Origin: Perognathus longimembris pacificus
Taxonomy: Eukaryota > Chordata > Mammalia > Rodentia > Heteromyidae
DNA: 64,000 nucleotides
Direction: 5' to 3'
Assembly (NCBI RefSeq): GCF_023159225.1
Contig: NC_063168.1
Location: forward strand, 59,065,398 to 59,129,397
Shown here one piece after another: positions 1 to 10,871 of the stretch. Below the pieces are notes generated by a model. That model had not been told where the DNA came from, searched no databases, and saw nothing but the letters and a program-made list of their open reading frames with translations. A program made the position numbers and the translations under genes. The first letter of the stretch is position 1. Each line of letters begins with the position of its first letter.

Positions 1-844
1 TTGTTCATTTGTGCAGAACTGGAGTAAGATGTAATCTATTCACTGATCCTGCTTGTTGGGTCTTGGGGGGGGAAAAAAAAGTCTTTCTGGGGTTTGGATG
101 TTTGATCTCATTGTGTCAATAAACTATAGATAATCTGTCAGTAGGGTGTGTTAATTATCTATTGAATCCTGAGTACTGTGAGATAAAGATGGCCACTAAT
201 CTGGTCTCTTACCTCTGATCACCAGAATGCTCACTTTTCTTATATTAGTCTTACACACTATGGTTTCTTCATTCATATAAAACACTACCCGCTGTTCCTT
301 GGATCTTACAAAAATCACTGACACAATTTAGTTGATAAAAGTAATATATTTATTGTAGAAATTGAGAAAATAAAGGTGACTAGAAAAATATTCTTATGAC
401 TTAACGATGTGCACTGTTAACATTTGGCATATATACTTTCTGTTGAACTGGGTTTTTTTCTTTGCATATATTTACATACATGGCTTATATTTCATTCATA
501 GAAATACATCATAATACTCTTCTTGATAATTCAGTGCTCTCCTTCGGACTCATTTCTTATTTTCCTTGTATACATGGATTGTTTCATTTAACCACACTCA
601 TTTTTAAGCTGCTTTCATTTTTTGTTATGAGAATCAATATTTTTTTAGAATATTCTGGAACCTAAATGTTCATCACATCCATAAACTTTTCCATGAGGTA
701 AACTTAGAATTTTGAGTTCTGAATCAAGACTTTACAGAATTTTAAAATGGTTCTTCCCCTCCCAACAACACATTCAATAATTTGTTCAATAATTTGTTTA
801 CCCCAATTTTTTTTACCTCCATTCCTGGGACTTTCAAGAGCTTA
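1..844. other. AT-rich sequence, no gene recognised
   Basis: AT-rich sequence with a short purine tract (a G run followed by an A run near 65-80). I see no repeat family, splice-flanked open frame or RNA gene. The only ATG frame, 67 codons near 462, is of chance size. Confidence 0.5.
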
Positions 845-1410
845 CTTCTTTATTTTTAATTTTAAGTTATTTTTTTATTATATTTAAATAGTTTTGTAAA
901 GGAGCTACCATTTAACAAATCAGCTTATGAATAAAATGTATCTTGATGGATATCACCCCTTTGGTAATCCCTTTTCCCTCCCAACCCAATCTTCTACTCT
1001 TAATTTTCTTAATTTATAGGATATGCATGGAATATTTTGACTGTATTCTTCCCCTCTCCCTCTTTATTTATCTCCTTCCCTTCCCTTGAATCCTCCACAC
1101 ACCCACACACTTTCAAGTACCAGTTTCCCAGTACTTATTTTGTTAGACTGTGAGTCAGTTTCTCTAAGGAATCATGTGTGAATTCTCCCCTGCACATAGC
1201 ATTACTTCAGTTAATATATTTGTGTACATACCACCCCGTATGTGTTTACTTGTACATTTATAAATTAGTTCTAACTTCCACATCTGAAAGAAAACACGCA
1301 TCCTTTGTCTCTCTGGGTCTGACTTACTTCATTTAACATACATTTTTTCAGGTCCATCCATTTTTTTGCAAATGGAAGGGTTTACTTCTTAATGTAGTGA
1401 GTGTATTTGG
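845..1410 (-). mobile_element. L1 3' tail-like sequence
   Basis: The left edge is T-rich, followed by pyrimidine-rich text. A stretch near 1340-1370 (GTCCATCCATTTTTTTGCAAATGG) resembles the reverse complement of rodent L1 3'UTRs. No ORF2 coding remains. Family placement rests on resemblance to the tails at 6733, 28647 and 52195, so it is moderate at best. Confidence 0.4.
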
Positions 1411-2640
1411 AATACAGCTAAGTATCATCGACTTTCCCTAACCAGAGCGTGTTATCTTCTGTGGGGCTAGCACAAGCTGATAATCAATTTTCAGTGTCTT
1501 AAATAAAACGAAGTAAGCCAGAAACCTTTCCTTGAAGCTCTAACAAACTCTGTACAAACCTCGGATGCGGCATAGGATGCTGCCAATCCAACCTGCAGAT
1601 GTTTGCAATGACTGATTAGAATCCACCTGTGATGACTAGACATCATGAACACACAGAAATAAAATGGACATTCATGCAGGGAGCCAGGCAAGGGAGCCAT
1701 GGATGCTGGGTATCTTTCTTCATGCAGGGTAGCTTTCTTCTGTGTTCTCATCCTCACCTGGCTTTCCTCTCTGTAGGCTCATAACTCAGCCCGGTTCCAC
1801 ATGCTATCAAGAGCCGCAACAGGTGACACACTCTTGCTATTCATGCTGGACACAGCAGTAAAACAGGGTTACTTTCTGTCCCATGAAGTGTTAACAGCAG
1901 CCCCATCCCTCTCTTAGATTTTCTTTCCTCTTTCTTTTTTGTTTTCTTCTTGTTGTTTTTTTTTTTTAAGCAGCTCTAATTGAATCTCACCAATATTGAA
2001 CTCATATTTGAGTAGTAACAAAATCCCTTAAGGAGTAAAGCAGAGTTTATGTTGAGAATAACAATCTATCAGTTTTGCAAGCTTCTATGAAATTGGTGCT
2101 GAGTAGAGATGTCTGGGCTTAGCGAGGCTGGCTGCCTTGGCTTTATCACTCTGCTTTTGCCGCACACATCAGCCTAACCCAAGGAAACACGGTTGCTGGA
2201 GATTATGAGAACTGGCCACTACCTTGAAAAGTCTCTACTGACTAATCTGATTGACAAGTAGATGCCAAGAACACATCCCAAGCTCTATGCAGTGCTTATC
2301 AAATATTGCTTTTCCATGATATACCTGCTTGATGGCTGGTTTCCAACACCCCATTGTTTCCCTTTGCCTTTTGTATTTGTACCCTTGTCTTAAGCTAAGT
2401 AGCTGTACAGGCTCCTTGGAGGGATTCCTATCCATCTTCCTGACCTCCTGTGACCTTCACACTCACCATCAGGGAGCTATATGGCTAGGAGAACTCAAGT
2501 TTAAGTTTCAGCTTCGCCATTTAGGGTCTTCATGTCCTTGGACTTTGTATCTTCTTTGCCTGTCTTGTCACATGTAAAAGTTGGTATGATTTTTTCTCTC
2601 TTGGGATTTATACAAGGATTAAGTAAGACTATATTACATC
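1411..2640. other. unique sequence, nothing recognised
   Basis: Mixed-composition sequence with a poly-T run near 1955-1968. It contains only chance-sized open frames (66-88 codons) on both strands, and none resembles a known protein or has convincing splice sites. Confidence 0.5.
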
Positions 2641-3985
2641 ACTTGCCACAAAAGTGAGTGATCCAAGAAGGGCCTATTCCGATTGTCACCTGAAATTGAC
2701 TGACCAGTAAGAAGAAGCTGTGGTTATTGCTACAGTTACTGTAATTTTCTACTTTCTGAAAACATCCCCAACTCATAGGGGTACTGTCACCCCACAAGAG
2801 TTTTTTAACAAATGCTCCTGTCTGTATCTGATATGCAGGCCTAGGGTCCCAGTAAAAGATTGGTTCCAGGAAGGTAAGGCCTGAAGATGGTTTCCTCTCT
2901 GTAAGGAAGAACACAAGGTATGCCTGAGTAATCGCTACATGACTATTACTCAGGCACAATTGTCTTGTAGAGATGCTACAGCTTGCGTAGAACCCCTTCC
3001 AGCTTCAACTGCAGCCCTTTATTGAGCTGCTGTGATCAAAATTTGGTACTGCTCCACGATCCAACTGCACAGCTCCTGGATCTTTTCTGGAAACAAGGCT
3101 CTCTCTCTGTTCATACCACTGCTTCCTAATCTTGTCCACACATTCGAATTTCTTAGAGATTTTTTCTATGTCAAAACCCAGATACCAGGTAACTTAGGGG
3201 TATGGATAGAGGTAGAAGAAATGGGGGTATTGATGAAATGGGTGAAAGTGATCAAGATGCATTGCACTCATAAACTGCCATGGGAATTGAAACGCCTTTG
3301 TATACTACTTAAAGATAAAAAAAAAAAAATAAAACACCTAGTCCCTTACCCTCATTCTTGAGGGTAAGACAGAGGCATCAGCATTTATTTTAAAGCTGTT
3401 GGGTGGTTCCCATGAAAGACTTCTTTAGAAAACTCCCATTTAGCTTAAGTTTGAAGGAAGGTCAAGGATATGCAGCAACTCAGTGCCCAGAAAGCTTCCT
3501 GCTGGCCATTACTGTTAAAGTTCTCCCTCCTCCTTCAGGTTTCATGGAAATTTGTTGTGGGGTTTTGCTCAGTTGATCACAGGCTGTCATGTCCTTTTCT
3601 CTCCTTTTATTGTGTGTGTATAGTGGCAGGAACCTTACCACCACCGTATGCACAATACCTAATCTGTCACTTTCTGGGGAAAAATTCAAGAGGATGCTTT
3701 TCAAATGCCATAGTCAGGGACTGGAGGAAGGTAAACCAGTCAATCATTCTGCCCTCAGCAGGTGGGACTTCCTCCCCTATTTTTATCATAAAGAAGAAAA
3801 CACAAGGTCCTCCTAGACCCAGCTCTGAAAAAATAACCAAGTTATGACCCCATGAACCCAAAATTGAAGCAAAACCCCCAAAAGAAAAGAGTGGCTCAGA
3901 CTGTCTCACACTCAGAATGGATGGAGTCTTAGAGATCCTCCCTTCTTAATCATTCCTGGTGAAGCCTCACTCAAAATAGTCTCAG
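2641..3985. other. unique sequence with several 75-125 codon open frames
   Basis: Open frames of 106 codons (minus, near 2640-2960), 109 and 125 codons (plus, near 3032 and 3470) lie close together. They sit in different frames and on both strands, share no continuity, and resemble no family I know. I treat them as chance or a very decayed mobile element. Poly-A runs interrupt the block near 3319. Confidence 0.4.
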
Positions 3986-3990
3986 TGGGG

Positions 3991-4203
3991 GGCTGGGAAT
4001 GTGGCTAAGTAGTAGAGTGCTTGCCTAGCATGCACAAAGCCCAGGGTTCCATTCCTCAGCACCATGTAAACAGAAAAAGCTGGAAGTGGCACTGTGGCTC
4101 AAGAGACAGCGTGCTAGCCTTGAGCAAAAAGAAGCCAGGACAGCACTCAGGCCCTGAGTCCCAAACCCTAGGACTGGCAAAAATAAATATGTATTTTAAA
4201 AAA
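3991..4203 (+). mobile_element. IDL-Geo dimeric SINE
   Basis: The left monomer starts GGCTGGGAATGTGGC and carries a pol III box A-like segment and a box B-like GGTTCCATTCC (degraded). The right monomer follows with CTGTGGCTCAAG and a GCAAAAAGAAGCC motif, then an A-rich tail. The ID-like head is tRNA-Ala type. This copy is more diverged than those at 6863, 42611 and 51375, and no clean target-site duplication is visible. Confidence 0.85.
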
Positions 4204-5719
4204 TACTATCAGTGGTTCCTCTGAGGCAGGCTATTCACAGGACTTTGAAAACGTGTGATCCTTGTCTTCATTGATTCCTTAAGAGGAATACGAAGAGAGG
4301 TAGATAGGAGAACTGACTGAGCAGCCCAATGTGAGACATGTGTCCTCAAAGACACATACCGACAAGAGATCATCTAGGAGACAGGCACATTGCCACCCAG
4401 TCTAGATGATCTCAGTAGACAGGACACAGTCTCTGCCCTGAAGGTAGGTGGTGGTGAAGATCCTCTGGGTCATCTGGAATGTTGAGTATATGAAAGTAGA
4501 ATTTAATAGGAATTCTTCAGAAAGAGTTATAGATATTTAAGCTGCCTGGGAAGCAAGCACATTTTACCACTATCTGTGCCTGTGCCAGCAGTATGGCCCC
4601 AGAGGTTTTGGGAAGCTATGTCTTTTGCAAGGAAAGCATATCATTCCCAGCTCTAATTCACAGCCTGGAGATTAATTAGACTTTTCAGATAAGGGTGTAC
4701 GATTTGCATCCAACCCTAATTCATTTGAGGGAGCCAAATATTTTCCCAAATAGGATATACCCTACCCACAACAGACAGATCTTTTATTGAATATTACTTT
4801 GGGCCATTCTTCCCAACCCTTGGTCACTGGAACATTTGGTGGACAACCAATAGTTAACAAATAAGTTGGAACAATGAGAATTCGGTTCTGCTGACAGACT
4901 CTTCATTCTAACAAATCGGGTCCACATTCACTTGGATGAGTGTTTTGTGAAGTGCAATACTCAAAATGCTTCACGTTTATAGATGAGAAATTTTAGGAAT
5001 CTAGCTTTCCGTTTCACCCCTTCTTCCCTCTTCTCTTTCCAATTGTTCTGCTATTGAGCCAATGCAGTGTGGTGGTTACATTATTGGGACTGTAATGGCC
5101 TTATCAAGGAATGTAATTGTCCTGCTGTACTGGCCCTGGGCTGGCACCATCTGGAGGATGAACATTTGGAAGGTTCACATTTTAAAGGGGAAATTGTCAA
5201 ACGAGTACCAAGAGATGGTTGCACGCCTACAGAGGGGGCCATGCCGTGAACAGATCTAGGAACTGCGATATATAAAGTAGGAAAGAGAGTCGAGAGGTCC
5301 TGGTAATTGTTTTCAAATAGTAGAAAAACTCTTGTGTGGGGACAGGATAGATTTACTCAATCTTGTCCAGATGGGAGGATTAGGACACATAAGTGGCCTT
5401 TAGAGAGATACAGGTTTGAGCCTAGACTGGGAAAGGAAACAGCTCACAGTAACAACTCATCTAACACCGAAGGCACTATCTCATGAACCACAGGCAGTGT
5501 GGGTGCATGTTTGTCCAGCTTCCAGGACAAGCTCCAGGGATGGTCAGTTGGGTCTCTTGGCCCCATTTTGGAGGAGAGCTATGATGTTGGTCTGTGCGAT
5601 TCTGTGGTTCCTGCTGGTCCATCCCATCCTTCTCATCTTTCCACTAATCCCCAAGTCCATTGTGAGCTACTTGCTGAGCCAGGTCTTGGGTTGGTGATAG
5701 TCATCAGAGTCTGTTTGAA
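4204..5719. other. unique sequence, nothing recognised
   Basis: No repeat family or coding signature. Overlapping frames near 5062-5259 and 5416-5729 are 60-93 codons and overlap each other in different frames, which argues against real coding. Confidence 0.45.
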
Positions 5720-5862
5720 ATCCTTTTAAAATATCATTACCCAGATCTCACTCTAGACTCGTTAAATAGAACATGATTGGACTGTCCACATACTTGAAGT
5801 GCTTTCCCCAACCTTTTCCTCCAGCAGTTTCCCTGGGGAGCTAAGTCTGGGAACCACTGATC
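5720..5862 (+). repeat. MER5A-like relic (hAT-Charlie non-autonomous DNA transposon)
   Basis: The segment ends with GGGAACCACTG, close to the MER5A terminal inverted repeat. Upstream text (CAGATCTCACTC, then CCCTGGGGAGCT) follows the family's order. It is highly diverged, so assignment is by eye only. Confidence 0.45.
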
Positions 5863-5944
5863 CAGACAAGTAGAGGATAGGATAATGAGCCTTCCCTCCC
5901 TACCCTTCCAGGCTGCTAGCTTTTATACACTGAAAATGCTATAT

Positions 5945-5985
5945 TGGGGGGGGGAGGGGTGGGGAGGGAGGGGTGGAGAAGAAGT
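5945..5985 (+). repeat. G-rich tract, G-quadruplex-type
   Basis: Five or more runs of four to nine G separated by single A or T bases, which satisfies the usual G4 pattern on the plus strand. It lies in otherwise unremarkable sequence with no promoter context. Confidence 0.75.
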
Positions 5986-6732
5986 TCGGTTTTACCTCAG
6001 TAAATCAGTAGCCTTCAAACAGAATCTTATGTAGTGACTTATATTCTGATATTATTGTATCAGAAAATACCTGCTGATATTGAGAGATGGAAACACAGTA
6101 TAAACATTTGGAAATGCAATAAGAATGATCCACTTTCAGAAACAATAGATGCTTCCTGACACTGAACTTAGGCTTTCTTTCTCTTGCATGTGCCTCAGCT
6201 GGCAATGGCTCTTTGTTTATACCAGCTCAGCTCTCTTTTTCCAGTCACCATTGAATAGTTAGGGGCCAAAATGGCAGCAGTCTGGGCAACGTTCCCCTTC
6301 TTAGAGCCTTTGGAGTATGCAACATTCTCCTCCATATAGGCTGGAAGTGAGCCAAACAGGGAGGAAGAACATTCACTGAGATTTAATGAAAGTAAAGAGA
6401 TTGTTTAGTAGATATCATGGGGCCTTCTAACATTAGGCTGTGAGATTGAAATATAAGGTAGGCTGCATGCATAATCTGAAATTCTCTGGTGGCCACGTTA
6501 TAAAAGTCAAAGAATTTGGACAAGATTAATCTTAATAATCCATCTTACTTAACCCAGTATGTCTAAGTTATTTAAACTTCAGCATGTAAACAATGTAAAA
6601 ATTATTTCCTTAAAAGTGATTTTAAGAATTATCACATATTTAAGAAGAAAGGCTACTTTAAAATGACCTGTAAATTTATTACATATGGGTGACACTGAAA
6701 GTGATTTTAGGTATAAAATTCAATGACTTTTT
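5986..6732. other. unique sequence, nothing recognised
   Basis: AT-rich sequence without a recognisable repeat. One 66-codon minus-strand frame is present and not supported. Confidence 0.45.
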
Positions 6733-6860
6733 TTTGTATTTTAATTTTTAAGTAGTCATGCAAAGAGTTTCAATTTCACAAGTCCTGTTATAGGTACAAT
6801 ACATCTTGATCACCCTCCCCATCTTCCCCCTCCTATCTCTACCCTCACGTTCCATAACTC

Positions 6861-6897
<37 letters not shown>

Positions 6898-7810
6898 GCC
6901 AGTCCTGGGCCTTGGACTCAGGGCCCGAGCACCGTCCCTGGCTTCTTCCCGCTCAAGGCTAGCATAGCACTCTGCCACTTGAGCCACAGCGCCGCTTCTG
7001 GCCGTTTTCTGTATATGTGGTGCTGGGGAATCGAACCTAGGGCCTCGTGTATCCGAGGCAGGCACTCTTGCCACTAGGCTATATCCCCAGCCCATAACTC
7101 AGTTTTTATATACTGTATATTTAATGGAACAACTGAATTTGTTCAGCCTTCCTTCCTCCATTTGTGTGCCCCACTCTGGGTTACCCTCACCTTACTCCTC
7201 AACAAAACATGCTTCAGTCCCCTGGTATTTATTTGGTTAAACAGTTAATTATTCAGAGGAGTTACACAATTGGACTTCTCCTCCCCTGTGCTCAGTTTTA
7301 ATAAAAAAAAACTCAATGACTTTGAACACTTCCAGAGTTTTGGAGCTGTTACAGTAATACAATCTTAAAACTGTTCTGTTAACCCCCCCCCCCAAAAAAA
7401 ATAAGCCTCTTGTCCTTCTGTAGTGCTTCTTGTTTCTTTCACTTCTCATCCCCAGACAGAAACAAATCTAATTTTTGTCTCTCTAGTCATAAAGTTAGTC
7501 ATAAAAATGTTTTCTTCTATCTAGCTTATTCATTTAGCATAATGTTCTTATATTTCTTCATATTACAGCAAATACAAGCCCTTTGTCTCTTGTTATTATT
7601 CCAATAATATGTTCTTATGTGGACATACCATAATACATTTGTCCATTTACCAGTTAATGAACATTCAGTCTTTGACCATTTGATACAAATAAAAGTATTA
7701 TGAACATTCACAGGCAAGACTTTGGGCAGACATATGTTTTCATTGCTTTGTGGTATAGAATTTGCTAGGCATAGGCTAATTCCATAATTGATATTTTAAC
7801 AAACTTCAAA
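6733..7810 (-). mobile_element. L1 3' end relic interrupted by a SINE
   Basis: The left edge is T-rich and is followed by pyrimidine-rich 3'UTR-type text. The right part (7500-7720) reads, in reverse complement, like the L1M end region encoding the many-copy phrase about a tail-end amplicon: opposite-strand text near 7620-7700 matches the common L1 segment with CCATTTACCAGTTAATGAAC. The IDL-Geo copy at 6863-7093 is inserted inside it. Confidence 0.55.
6863..7093 (-). mobile_element. IDL-Geo dimeric SINE, young copy with target-site duplication
   Basis: Full-length dimer in reverse: a 30+ base poly-T, then the right monomer, then the ID-like head ending ATATCCCCAGCCC. It is flanked by a direct duplication CCATAACTCAG plus T bases (about 6852-6866 and 7093-7107). 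It carries the GCGGGAAGAAG and CTCGGATAC variants shared with the copy at 51375. Box B reads GGTTCGATTCC on the minus strand and is intact. Confidence 0.92.
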
Positions 7811-8929
7811 ACAGTTTTTCAAATAAAGATGTTCCTTTTCATTTATTTAAAAAACAACAACAAACAACTAAGCCTTACAAGTCTGTATGTCCCACTTTGA
7901 ACACATCTGAATTTGGATGAGGCATATTTCAAATGCTTAATAGCCTCATGGTACCTTATGGGCCACGGAGCTGACAACATAGATCAGACCGTCTCTACCC
8001 AGATATCCTACCCAGAACACCAAGTCAAAGTGAATGTGTTTCAGAGTTGAGACACACATACACACACAGACACATGCATTTCTATACCCTTTCCTACATA
8101 GCACCAACACATATGGACCAATTCCACACTCATTACTTTTCATTTATGATTTATTCATTTGGCTTTACTGAATGTTGTGATAATTAGATTGTAGTAAATA
8201 AATATGCTTCACAATAATTTATCCACATCTTGCTGAAACACATTTCTCATGGGACTGAAGGTGATAAATTAACAGAAATATACTCTACAAAATGAAGATA
8301 TAGAACCTCATTAAGGGTTGATGGCAAATATTAAAAATGTGGAGAGACAACAAAGATTAAAAAGCTGAACATATTAAAAATTGTATCCTAGTGCCGGGTC
8401 TCATTTACTTGTCAGTGATATAGCATTCAGGCACTGAGCCCCTGTTGGAGAAGAGTTTGGGGATGATTCTCCTAAATACTTCATTACTCTAAGTCAGTTA
8501 CCCTAAATCTCAAGATGTTCAATCTCTTGTTAGATGTTCTCTGAGTGTCTAATAAACAGTTTTGGGTGTAATCTGAGTGTCCCAAACTACCTTCACAGCA
8601 AGGTTAAAAAGCCATTAGATTGGTCTTCTTGCATTATGTAGGTTCCTGGAAAAGCTATTGAAATTATGTTTGGGGATTCTGCTATTTCAAGCAGATAAAT
8701 TAAAATGAATTCTACTTTTCAGAAACACTCTTTGCCTTCAAATCCACATAGACTTAGCTGACTCCTCAATGAACTGGGAAGTGGATACATTTTTACTACA
8801 AAGATAGCTTGCCCACCAGTGCATGTATATGGTAGAATTTATGGCTAGAAAACTGTAGGACAGCCTTTTAAATGTTCAAATTTGAGTTGTTATATAAATG
8901 TATATAAGTAATTTCACTGCATAATTGCC
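7811..8929. other. unique sequence, nothing recognised
   Basis: AT-rich sequence with a short imperfect CA stretch near 8050-8075. No exon, RNA gene or clear repeat family. Confidence 0.45.
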
Positions 8930-9180
8930 ATCCATGTTTATAATGTATTTCAATTAATCTCATCCCTCTCCCTTCCCTTTTTTAGCAATTCCTAAAACAA
9001 TTTCAACAAAGTTTTCTTGATATATGTGTGTGTATATATTATATATATATATTCTACTTTGACTATATTTATCCTCTTTCATTCTCCCACTAACACCCAA
9101 CCATCAACAGAGCCTATTTCTTTTACCCTACTACCTATTAATCAAAAATGTTTATATATAATTCTAAATTTGCATTCTCT
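8930..9180 (-). mobile_element. possible L1 3' tail with TA/TG microsatellite
   Basis: Pyrimidine-rich text (CTCATCCCTCTCCCTTCCC) followed by a TG/TA run near 9027-9052 resembles the other L1 tails in the window. No definite 3' terminus is seen. Confidence 0.3.
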
Positions 9181-9357
9181 TTCAGTTTAATCCAGGAAGC
9201 ATTCATAAACATCTATTATTTGTCAAGTTTGGAATAAACACTGGGGGTAAATTTAGTAATTAATGCTCAAAAATGAATTGTAGTTCATGATGATGGAGAG
9301 AATATAGAGTAGCTGAAAACATAGGGAGACAATAATAACATACATTAAGTTTTAGAA

Positions 9358-9377
9358 AATAACATGTACATGTTATT
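9358..9377. repeat. perfect 20-bp palindrome
   Basis: Ten bases (AATAACATGT) are followed exactly by their reverse complement. It overlaps the outer edge of the inverted arm beginning at 9372. The other arm (ending 12615) lacks the outer half of the palindrome. Confidence 0.95.
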
Positions 9378-9560
9378 GCTAGCTGGGACAACTCCTAGTC
9401 TAGCTATTATTATCTGTGTGCTGTTACTCCAGGAAAGAGTCCCTTGTTTCTTACAGCATCTATAAAATGGAGAACATGCCAGGACCTTCTTACAGAATTG
9501 TGGGGAAGACTTCTAGAAGAAACCCCTGTAAAAGTGCTTGGTACACAGTCTGGCACTGAG
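9372..9560 (-). repeat. inverted arm 1 (MIR-derived), partner at 12425-12615
   Basis: Reverse-complemented, this segment aligns to 12425-12615 with about nine mismatches over about 188 bases (my hand count), roughly 95% identity. The text is MIR-like (CACTTTTACAG, CCATTTTATAGATG, AGTACACAG-type blocks). Independent MIR copies should differ far more, so the two are related by a later local duplication or conversion. Confidence 0.85.
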
Positions 9561-9595
9561 CTTTTCTTGAGTAAGACCAGCTTTTCTTGAGTAAG
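9559..9595 (+). repeat. tandem duplication, 20-bp period
   Basis: AGCTTTTCTTGAGTAAG occurs at 9559-9575 and again at 9579-9595, separated by three bases. It lies exactly at the inner edge of inverted arm 1. Confidence 0.95.
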
Positions 9596-9599
9596 TTAG

Positions 9600-9965
9600 A
9601 AGTATCAGTCAGGGAAGCAATGCTTGAATAGGCCTTAATGGGTGAGTAGGAGCTTTCTAGGTGGGGAAAGAGAGGAAAGCCAGAGGGTATGGTGTGTGCA
9701 AAGGCTTGATGGCCTTAAGGATAATGACACTCTTATGTGCCAGTGGCCCATCCTGTGGATTAGGGGTGGGTCCCAGAGTGAACTGGAACACTTGTGGGAA
9801 GAGAGACATAAGGACAATGTTGGACCAGAACAATGAGCTTGAGCTTCATTCTATGGACATGTCATGTGACTAAGACCCACAAAGCTCTTTGAAGAGTCAG
9901 TGAAGTCTTTTAGCCAAAGTCTAATTATGAGAAAAGCAAGACCATGACATCATGGCTTCAGAAAT
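9600..9965 (-). repeat. ancient interspersed repeat, L2-like
   Basis: Phrases such as GTGTGCAAAGGCTTGATGG and a segment about overall gain of weight near 9830 (AGCTTCATTCTATGGACATG) follow the order of a very old mammalian repeat usually masked as L2. Overlapping plus-strand frames of 62-70 codons are shadows of this repeat, not genes. Confidence 0.35.
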
Positions 9966-10080
9966 GGCCAATTCCAAGAATCTTTCCAAAGGCTACAGTG
10001 CTCTGATTCTGTGAATGATCTCAAAAGCACACACCTTAATCAAACAGTATGTTTGAAAATGAAGAAGAGATAGGCTATCT

Positions 10081-10312
10081 TTTTTTTTTTTTAAATTTTT
10101 GTGCCCATACTGGTACTTGAACTCGGGCCTGGGGCTCTGTCCCTGAGCTTTTTTGCTCAAGGCTGACATTCTACCACTGGAGCCACAGCTCCACTTAGTT
10201 GGAGATGAGAATCTCAGGACTTTCCTGCCCTGGCTTGATTCAAACCATAATCCTCAGATCTCAGCCTCCTGAGTAGCTAGGCTTATAAGCAGGAGCCACG
10301 AGTGCCTGTCTG
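10081..10312 (-). mobile_element. composite SINE (B1-like head plus Geo-type right module)
   Basis: In reverse complement it has a 7SL/B1-like head (GCTACTCAGGAGGCTGAGATC), a linker, then the right module (AGCTGTGGCTC...) and an A tail, seen here as leading poly-T. It is diverged and has no visible target-site duplication. I do not know a published name for this dimer. Confidence 0.8.
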
Positions 10313-10330
10313 AGAAAGGTTCTTGAGAGA

Positions 10331-10871
10331 TGTTGGTGTTATGCCAAGTCGTGAAACGACCACCAAGAAGGCCACCGAGACTCAGACGTTCCGAAATGCA
10401 AAAGCAAGGCAAGGCTTTATTCAAGCAAGCTGCAACTCGGGCCTCGTCCTACCCACCGACACAGCGGAGGTTAGGAGGAAGCCCGGAGCTGCAATTACAC
10501 AGGGCTTATAAAGGCAAAAAACAAAGTTACAGCCATCAGGTGTTCAAGCAAACATGATTAGGACACGGGTACAAATCTGATTGGCTCAGGGCTCAAGGCA
10601 CAGGGCTCGAGGCATTCTGGGGGCAGTTAGAGTTATGCATTCCCAGCCGTTAGAGTTCTTGACAGGCTGGGCCCTAATAAGCTTGTCCTGGGTTTGCTCA
10701 CAGGGCCTGCTTATCTCAGGTTCACGTGGTAAAGTGGGGCCTGACTTCAAAGTCTGGCTCTTCATTGGAAAGAAAGAACTTTTGCAGATTTGATTGACTT
10801 ACTCTTTACCACCAAGAAGTTTGTGAAACAAAAAGTCACAAAAAGCATACAGAGTAAGCACTTGTCCAACA
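10331..10871 (-). mobile_element. solo LTR of an endogenous retrovirus
   Basis: Ends read TGTTGG...CCAACA, so the LTR begins TG, ends CA and has short inverted termini. On the minus strand the expected order is present: CCAAT box (complement ATTGG at 10580-10584), TATA-like TTTATAAG (10506-10513), polyadenylation signal AATAAA (complement at 10416-10421), then a U5-like segment with several CpGs. There is no internal gag, pol or env on either side. A matching target-site duplication was not found, so the exact ends are provisional. ATG frames inside are shadows. Confidence 0.75.

Noticed and set aside
7381..7402. Poly-C followed by poly-A, considered as a retroposon tail
   Set aside because: No element with that end is recognisable beside it.
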